Shown: piece by piece, positions 59,327 to 64,000 of the stretch
Layout of the letters: the number at the start of each line of letters is the position of its first letter
Numbering within the stretch: the stretch's first letter is position 1
Assembly (NCBI RefSeq): GCF_902859915.1
Contig: NZ_CADIKK010000027.1
Coordinates: forward strand, 48,399-112,398
Reading direction: 5' to 3'
Length of the DNA stretch: 64,000 bases
DNA from: Paraburkholderia ultramafica
Lineage (GTDB): Bacteria; Pseudomonadota; Gammaproteobacteria; Burkholderiales; Burkholderiaceae
Notes under the pieces: generated by a model
What the model was told of the DNA's origin: nothing
The model's database searches: none
What the model saw: only the letters and a program-made list of their open reading frames with translations
Translations under genes and position numbers: made by a program

Positions 59327-59355
59327 ACTATAGCCACCCATCGCGGCATTGTAAA
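59327..59355 (-). promoter_or_regulatory. Sigma70-like promoter of vapBC
   Basis: On the minus strand TTTACA (59350-59355) is followed after 17 bp by TATAGT (59327-59332), a 5/6 match at each element with ideal spacing. Confidence 0.75.
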
Positions 59356-59459
59356 TACACGTGTGTACAAGAGCGGCGCGGAATGCGGGCGCCGCCTCAA
59401 TCGCAGTAGAATCGTCCAGTGACCCCAATCCCCACTCACCATTCCAGCCGAGCCCGCCC

Positions 59460-60335
59460 ATGACTTCCTCGATCAAAGCAGTCCTCAAACCGCATCTGCG
59501 CGACGTCGGCAGCCTGACCGTGCGGCGCGTGCTGCCCGCCATGGCGGCGCGCCTGATCGGCCCGTTCATCTTCTTCGACCACATGGGCCCCGCGACCCAC
59601 GAACCCGGTGTCGGCCTCGACGTGCGCCCGCATCCGCACATCGGCCTCGCCACCGTGACCTATCTGTTCGAAGGCGCGATCATGCACCGCGACAGCCTTG
59701 GCTCGGAGCAGAAGATCGTCCCCGGCGACGTCAACTGGATGACCGCGGGGCGCGGCATCGTCCACTCCGAGCGCACGCCCGCCGAAGATCGCGCGAGCGG
59801 CCAGACCATCCACGGCATCCAGACCTGGGTCGCGCTGCCGCTCGCGGACGAAGAGATCGAGCCGTCGTTCGCGCATCACGCCGCCGACACGCTGCCGGTC
59901 GTCGAGCGCAACGGCGTCACGCTGCGCGTGATAGCGGGCACGGCCTTCGGCGCGGTCTCGCCGGTCACGACGTTCTCCGGCACCCTGTACGTCGCCGCCG
60001 GGTTCGCGCCGGGCGGCGCTTTCGCGCTCGAACCGGAGCATGAGGAACGCGGCGTCTATCTGGTGGACGGCGATCTGGAGATCGACGGCGCGCCGCTCGA
60101 AGTCGGCCAGATGGCGGTGCTCGCGCTCGACGAAACGGTCACGCTCGCCAGCACCCACGGCGCGCGCGTGATGCTGCTCGGCGGCGAGAAACTGGACGGC
60201 GAGCGCTTTATCGAGTGGAATTTCGTCGCCAGTTCGCGCGAGAAGATCGAAGCCGCGAAACTCGCGTGGACGAATCAGGAGATGGGCCAAGTGCCCGGAG
60301 AAACCGACTGGATTCCGCTGCCCGAACACAAGTGA
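59460..60335 (+). CDS. Pirin family protein
   Basis: 291-residue double-cupin protein. Pirin hallmarks are FIFFDHMGPA, the metal ligands HPHIGLATVTYLFEGAI and NWMTAGRGIVHSE, and GIQTWVALP. Bacterial pirins have been linked to quercetinase activity and to regulation of metabolic enzymes, but the role here is open. The start is the ATG at 59460; upstream in-frame codons are not conserved. Confidence 0.92.
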   Translation: MTSSIKAVLKPHLRDVGSLTVRRVLPAMAARLIGPFIFFDHMGPATHEPGVGLDVRPHPHIGLATVTYLFEGAIMHRDSLGSEQKIVPGDVNWMTAGRGIVHSERTPAEDRASGQTIHGIQTWVALPLADEEIEPSFAHHAADTLPVVERNGVTLRVIAGTAFGAVSPVTTFSGTLYVAAGFAPGGAFALEPEHEERGVYLVDGDLEIDGAPLEVGQMAVLALDETVTLASTHGARVMLLGGEKLDGERFIEWNFVASSREKIEAAKLAWTNQEMGQVPGETDWIPLPEHK

Positions 60336-60427
60336 GCGCAAATAAGCGTTGGCGCGCAAGCCAGCCGCATTGAATCCGTGCCGTTCGGCCCCAATTAATG
60401 TCAAACCGTTTTATCGACGAGGACGCA

Positions 60428-61276
60428 ATGGACACCACTCTGGCCACTTTTGAACAGGACGTCATCACGGCGTCGACACTGGCCCCCGTGCTGGTCGATT
60501 TCTGGGCGCCGTGGTGCGGCCCCTGCAAGAGCCTCGGCCCGATGCTGGAGAAGCTCGAAGCCGAAGCCGCCGGCAAATGGAAGCTGGTGAAGGTCAACGT
60601 GGACGAGAACCAGGAACTGGCCGCGCACTTCCAGGTGCGCAGCATTCCCCACGTGATGGCGTTTGCCGACGGCCAACCGGTCGATCAGTTTGTCGGCGTA
60701 TTGCCTGAAGGTCAGCTGCGCGAATTTATCGAACGGCTCGTGCCGCAAGGCGCGGATGCCGCGCGCCTCGAAGCGCAGACCGCGTTGGCCGACGGCCGTC
60801 GCGACGATGCGTACGACGCGCTGCAAGCCGCGCTCGCCTACGACCCGGGCTTCGACGAAGCGCGCATGGACCGCATCGAACTGCTGCTCGAAGACCACCG
60901 GATCGACGAAGCCCGCAATGAAGTCGATCTGCTGTCGCCGAAAACGACACAAGGCACCGACACCCGCTTCAACGCGATCAAGGCGCGGCTCGACGCGGTG
61001 GATGCCGCCGCCGATCTGCCGCCGACGGATGCGCTGGAGGCAAAAGTCGCCGCTCATCCGGACGACCTCGAAGCGCGTTTCGATCTGGCTAGCGCGCTGA
61101 TCGCGCGCCGCAAATACTCGGAAGCGCTCGAACATCTGCTGGCGATCGTGCAACGCGATCGCTCGTTCCGCGACGATATCGGCCGCAAGACGATGTTGTC
61201 GGTGTTCGATCTGGCCGGGCATCAGCCGGAGCTGGTGTCGCACTGGCGGCGCAAGCTGAGCGCGTCGTTGTTCTGA
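60428..61276 (+). CDS. Thioredoxin-domain co-chaperone, CnoX/YbbN type
   Basis: 282 residues: an N-terminal thioredoxin domain (about 1-110) and a C-terminal TPR-like helical region (about 115-280). The active site WAPWCGPCK keeps both cysteines (C30, C33). E. coli CnoX has SQHC instead and is a redox-controlled holdase that works with GroEL and DnaK, so this protein may also be reductase-active. The start at 60428 (MDTTLATFEQD) has GAGGA upstream; an ATG at 60398 is possible. Confidence 0.9.
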   Translation: MDTTLATFEQDVITASTLAPVLVDFWAPWCGPCKSLGPMLEKLEAEAAGKWKLVKVNVDENQELAAHFQVRSIPHVMAFADGQPVDQFVGVLPEGQLREFIERLVPQGADAARLEAQTALADGRRDDAYDALQAALAYDPGFDEARMDRIELLLEDHRIDEARNEVDLLSPKTTQGTDTRFNAIKARLDAVDAAADLPPTDALEAKVAAHPDDLEARFDLASALIARRKYSEALEHLLAIVQRDRSFRDDIGRKTMLSVFDLAGHQPELVSHWRRKLSASLF

Positions 61277-61287
61277 TTGGCGCCGGG

Positions 61288-61327
61288 TTCAGGCGCGGTC
61301 GCCGCGAAGGCGGCTACCGCGCCTGAA
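61288..61327. terminator. Hairpin between convergent cnoX-like and tcdA genes
   Basis: TTCAGGCGCGGT (61288-61299) pairs perfectly with ACCGCGCCTGAA (61316-61327), with a further inner GCC/GGC pair. No T-run, so its efficiency is uncertain. Confidence 0.6.
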
Positions 61328-61403
61328 TGTGCCGCGCACTACCCGCGTATATGTCGTAGATATGCTGTAGATATGCCGCGCATGTTCCGCGGCACCCACC
61401 GCC

Positions 61404-62261
61404 TCAAGCCACAGCCTGCTTCGCCAACGCCCGCAACACATGCGCGGCCGCGGCAAAACCGAAGCTCGCCGTCACACACACGCTCGAACCAAATCCCGCA
61501 CAGTTCAACCCGACCGGTCCCGTATGACCCGGCGACGTGCTCACGTGCTCGGCTTGCTCGTCGATATCGCAAACGGCGGCTTCCGGGTAGATCAACGGCT
61601 CGTCCGAATACACCGCGCTCACCTTGAACTTCGCGTTCGGCCCGCGCGGAAAACCATGCTGTTTGCGCAACTGCCCGCGCACTTTCGACAGCAGCGGATC
61701 CTGAATCGTCAGCGCGAGATCGTCGATGCGAATGCGCGTCGGGTCGAGCTGGCCACCCGCGCCGCCCACCGTGATCAACGGCTGCTTGCGCTCGACACAC
61801 CATGCGATCAACGCGGTCTTCGTGCGCACGCTGTCGATCGCGTCGATCACGTAGTCGAAGCCGCCGCCGAGCGTCGCCGCAAAGTTATCCGGCTCGACGA
61901 AGTCTTCGATCAGCCGCACGTCGCAATGCGGATTGATCGCCACGATCCGTTCGGCCATCGCTTCGACCTTCGGTTTCCCGTAGTTGCCGTCGAGCGCATG
62001 GATCTGCCGGTTAGTGTTGCTTTCGGCGACGTTGTCGAGATCGATCAGCGTGAGCGTGCCGACCGCGCTGCGCGCCAGCGCCTCGGCCACCCATGACCCC
62101 ACTCCGCCGATGCCGATCACCGCGACGTGCGCGCCTTCGAACGCGGCGAGCGCCGGGGCGCCGTACAGGCGGGCGATGCCGCCGAAGCGCCGCGCGCGGT
62201 CGGCGGTTTCACTCCCGTCGAGGCTGGTAGTAAGATCGGATTGCGCGGTGGTGCTGGACAT
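61404..62261 (-). CDS. tcdA: tRNA threonylcarbamoyladenosine dehydratase TcdA
   Basis: 285-residue E1-like adenylating enzyme that converts t6A to its cyclic form in tRNA. The ThiF/E1 nucleotide motif is VAVIGIGGVGSWVAEALARS, followed by IDLDNVAESNTNRQIHALDGNYGKPK, DYVIDAIDSVRTK and GGAGGQLDPTRIRIDDL. The start at 62261 (MSSTTAQSDLTTS) is chosen because the frame's upstream 68 codons are not conserved. It is the second t6A-pathway gene in the window besides tsaE. Confidence 0.94.
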   Translation of the reverse strand: MSSTTAQSDLTTSLDGSETADRARRFGGIARLYGAPALAAFEGAHVAVIGIGGVGSWVAEALARSAVGTLTLIDLDNVAESNTNRQIHALDGNYGKPKVEAMAERIVAINPHCDVRLIEDFVEPDNFAATLGGGFDYVIDAIDSVRTKTALIAWCVERKQPLITVGGAGGQLDPTRIRIDDLALTIQDPLLSKVRGQLRKQHGFPRGPNAKFKVSAVYSDEPLIYPEAAVCDIDEQAEHVSTSPGHTGPVGLNCAGFGSSVCVTASFGFAAAAHVLRALAKQAVA

Positions 62262-62548
62262 GGTGGCAGGGCTCGTTGAAAACAGGCAAACAGAAAACAG
62301 AAAACAGAAAGCGACGGCGCTCAGGCGGGTGCAGGCGGGTTCAAACGTATTCAGCCAGTATTTTGCCTGAACGTATCGATCCGCATCGCCGCGGGCATCG
62401 CAGCGACGCCGCGACGCCGATGGCGGCAATCGCAAGCACCCGCGGCATGCGCCGGCGCACCCCACACGGCGTGTGGTCTTGATCCGTTCGCGCGCAAAGA
62501 ATCGACTCCTTAGCTATACTGGTTGGACTGTAGCGTTCGCATAAGAAC

Positions 62549-63190
62549 ATGACCTCACTCGCCGAACTTCGAAAAAACTATTCGCTGGGTTCTTTGGACG
62601 TTGCCGATGTCGACCACGACCCGTTTCGTCAATTCGACATATGGTTTCAACAGGCTGTCGACGCCAAACTGCCCGAACCGAATACGATGACGCTGGCCAC
62701 CGTCGACCCGCGCGGCCGGCCGTCTGCCCGTATCGTGCTGATCAAGGGTGTCGACGAGCGTGGCTTCGTGTTCTTCACCAATTACGAAAGCCGCAAGGGC
62801 CGCGAACTGGCCGCCAATCCGTACGCGAGCCTGCTGTTTTACTGGATCGAACTCGAACGCCAGGTGCGCGTCGAGGGCCGCATTGTCAAAACCAGCGCGG
62901 CGGAAAGCGATGCGTATTTTGCTTCGCGTCCGCTCGATTCACGCATCGGCGCGTGGGCATCGAATCAGAGTCAGGTAATTGAAAGCCGTTCGCAGCTCGA
63001 AACGCGCGAGCGCGAAATGCGCCTGCAATACGGCGACCAGCCACCACGTCCGCCGCACTGGGGCGGCTATCGTTTGGTCCCCGAAGCAATCGAATTCTGG
63101 CAGGGGCGGCCGTCGCGTCTGCACGACCGTCTGCTCTACACGCGTACGAGCGAAACCGGCAACTGGCAAATCTCCCGCCTGTCGCCTTGA
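62549..63190 (+). CDS. pdxH: Pyridoxine/pyridoxamine 5'-phosphate oxidase
   Basis: 213-residue FMN enzyme producing pyridoxal 5'-phosphate. Family features are the N-terminal LRKNYSLGSLDVADVDHDPFRQFDIWF, the FMN-binding ARIVLIKGVDERGFVFFTNYESRKGRELAANP and the C-terminal PPHWGGYRLVPEAIEFWQGRPSRLHDR, then WQISRLSP. A TATACT (about 62515-62520) lies 29 bp before the ATG as a possible -10 without a clear -35. The window's MocR protein is likely a PLP-binding regulator, but no direct link is visible. Confidence 0.96.
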   Translation: MTSLAELRKNYSLGSLDVADVDHDPFRQFDIWFQQAVDAKLPEPNTMTLATVDPRGRPSARIVLIKGVDERGFVFFTNYESRKGRELAANPYASLLFYWIELERQVRVEGRIVKTSAAESDAYFASRPLDSRIGAWASNQSQVIESRSQLETREREMRLQYGDQPPRPPHWGGYRLVPEAIEFWQGRPSRLHDRLLYTRTSETGNWQISRLSP

Positions 63191-63331
63191 ATCGGAATAT
63201 AACGTCGGCAGCGTGCCGCCAACGCAGCAGCGCGCGCCGGCCGGATCGCGTCTCGCGGCATGGGAGTTGCGCCGCACCGAGCGACGATCCACACAAGCTT
63301 TGCTTTAATTCAACGAACACGGAGAGATCGC

Positions 63332-64000
63332 ATGTTCTGGGAGAAGAAGCTGGCGCAGTGGGTGGACGACGTAAAAACCAGGGCTAACCTGCCTGCACGC
63401 CTCGTGCTGTGGGACGGTCAGCAACATGATTTCGGGCAGTTCGCCGCGCCCCGGGTCACGCTACATGTCAAAAGCGCCACGGCGCTGCCCTATCTGCTCA
63501 AACCGAGTCTCGACAATCTTGGCGAGGCGTACGTGAAGGGCAAGATTGACATCGAAGGCAAGCTGTCGGACATCATCAATATCAGTTATCAGCTGGCGCG
63601 CAACACCGTGACCAGCGCGAGCAAGCTGGCGCGCGTACGACGTTACTTCCATCACTCGAAGGCGTCGGACAAGAAGGCGATCCAGTACCACTACGACGTC
63701 TCGAACGAGTTCTACAAGCTGTGGCTCGACGAGAACATGGTCTACTCGTGTGCGTACTTCGAGAACGGTAACGAAGATCTCGCCACCGCGCAGATCAAGA
63801 AGATCGACCACATCCTCACCAAAATCCAGTTGCAGCCCGGCCAGCGTCTGCTCGACATCGGCTGCGGCTGGGGTGCGCTCGTGCTGCGTGCGGCGCAGAA
63901 GTTCGGGGCGAAGTGCGTGGGCGTGACGCTCTCGCAGAACCAGTTCGACCTCGCCACCGCACGCGTGAGAGCCGCGGGGCTGGAAGGCCAGATCGAGATT
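63332..64000 (+). CDS. cfa: Cyclopropane-fatty-acyl-phospholipid synthase (3' part outside window)
   Basis: 223 codons are visible and the C-terminus lies beyond the right edge. The enzyme adds a methylene group from S-adenosylmethionine to double bonds of membrane lipids. An N-terminal domain (about 1-100; KPSLDNLGEAYVKGKIDIEGKL) precedes the methyltransferase domain. That domain has AIQYHYDVSNEFYKLWLD and the SAM motif LLDIGCGWGALVL (about 173-185), then GVTLSQNQ. A GGAGAG precedes the ATG. It stands 141 bp after pdxH. Confidence 0.95.
   Translation, partial: MFWEKKLAQWVDDVKTRANLPARLVLWDGQQHDFGQFAAPRVTLHVKSATALPYLLKPSLDNLGEAYVKGKIDIEGKLSDIINISYQLARNTVTSASKLARVRRYFHHSKASDKKAIQYHYDVSNEFYKLWLDENMVYSCAYFENGNEDLATAQIKKIDHILTKIQLQPGQRLLDIGCGWGALVLRAAQKFGAKCVGVTLSQNQFDLATARVRAAGLEGQIEI

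Noticed and set aside
62276..62312. Short AACAG/CAGAAAA repeats upstream of tcdA as a CRISPR-like array
   Set aside because: Units are 7-8 bp with no spacers; simple-sequence repetition only.

Overview
The window is one contiguous stretch of a high-GC betaproteobacterial chromosome. Gene order (clpA-clpS; lpxK-trm112-kdsB-adk; murJ beside a SirB1-family gene; rpsT, DUF3579, argF and argG close together; queG-ogt-xerD facing tsaE-amiC) and protein sequences point to Burkholderiaceae, most likely Paraburkholderia. This assignment rests on recognition, not on a database search. Almost all of it is coding. I see no rRNA, tRNA, CRISPR array, prophage or intact insertion sequence.

Region by region. 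1-9.2 kb: clpA (cut by the left edge), clpS, a cold-shock gene, icd, a 23S rRNA pseudouridine synthase, a small Lys/Ala-rich exported protein, a DUF192 protein and a stand-alone EF-G gene. 9.3-16.1 kb: a cupin, a transporter remnant and a four-gene peptide/nickel-type ABC importer with a fused double ATPase. 16.3-29.8 kb is the accessory-like part: a Rap1a-like protein, an aldo/keto reductase, a HutC regulator, a CoA-transferase divergent from an HTH-citrate synthase fusion, a DUF2917 gene divergent from a MocR regulator, a decayed MFS transporter, a degenerate EAL protein, an ECF41-like sigma factor, a second ClpP and a NYN-LOTUS protein. 30-36 kb: two lipoproteins, a 760-bp gene-poor stretch, sodB and xseA. 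36-51 kb: lipid A, Kdo, nucleotide, peptidoglycan and arginine genes (lpxK, kdsB, adk, murJ, argF, argG, murB), yajQ, plsY and ybaK. 51-64 kb: an acyl-CoA synthetase behind a duplicated hairpin leader, xerD, ogt, queG, tsaE, amiC, an EamA exporter, vapBC, pirin, a CnoX-like thioredoxin, tcdA, pdxH and cfa (cut by the right edge).

The most interesting locus is 18.6-21.4 kb. A citrate synthase with a conserved catalytic triad carries an N-terminal MerR/excisionase-type DNA-binding domain. A perfect 17-bp palindrome lies 34 bp before its start codon, and it faces a CoA-transferase that appears to contain an internal duplication. Together they look like a possible metabolite-sensing enzyme-regulator module. 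Other leads are the tandemly duplicated 46-bp hairpin ahead of the acyl-CoA synthetase, operator-like inverted repeats ahead of the MocR and NYN-LOTUS genes, a duplicated and decayed murB tail, and an MFS gene inactivated by an internal deletion plus a stop codon.
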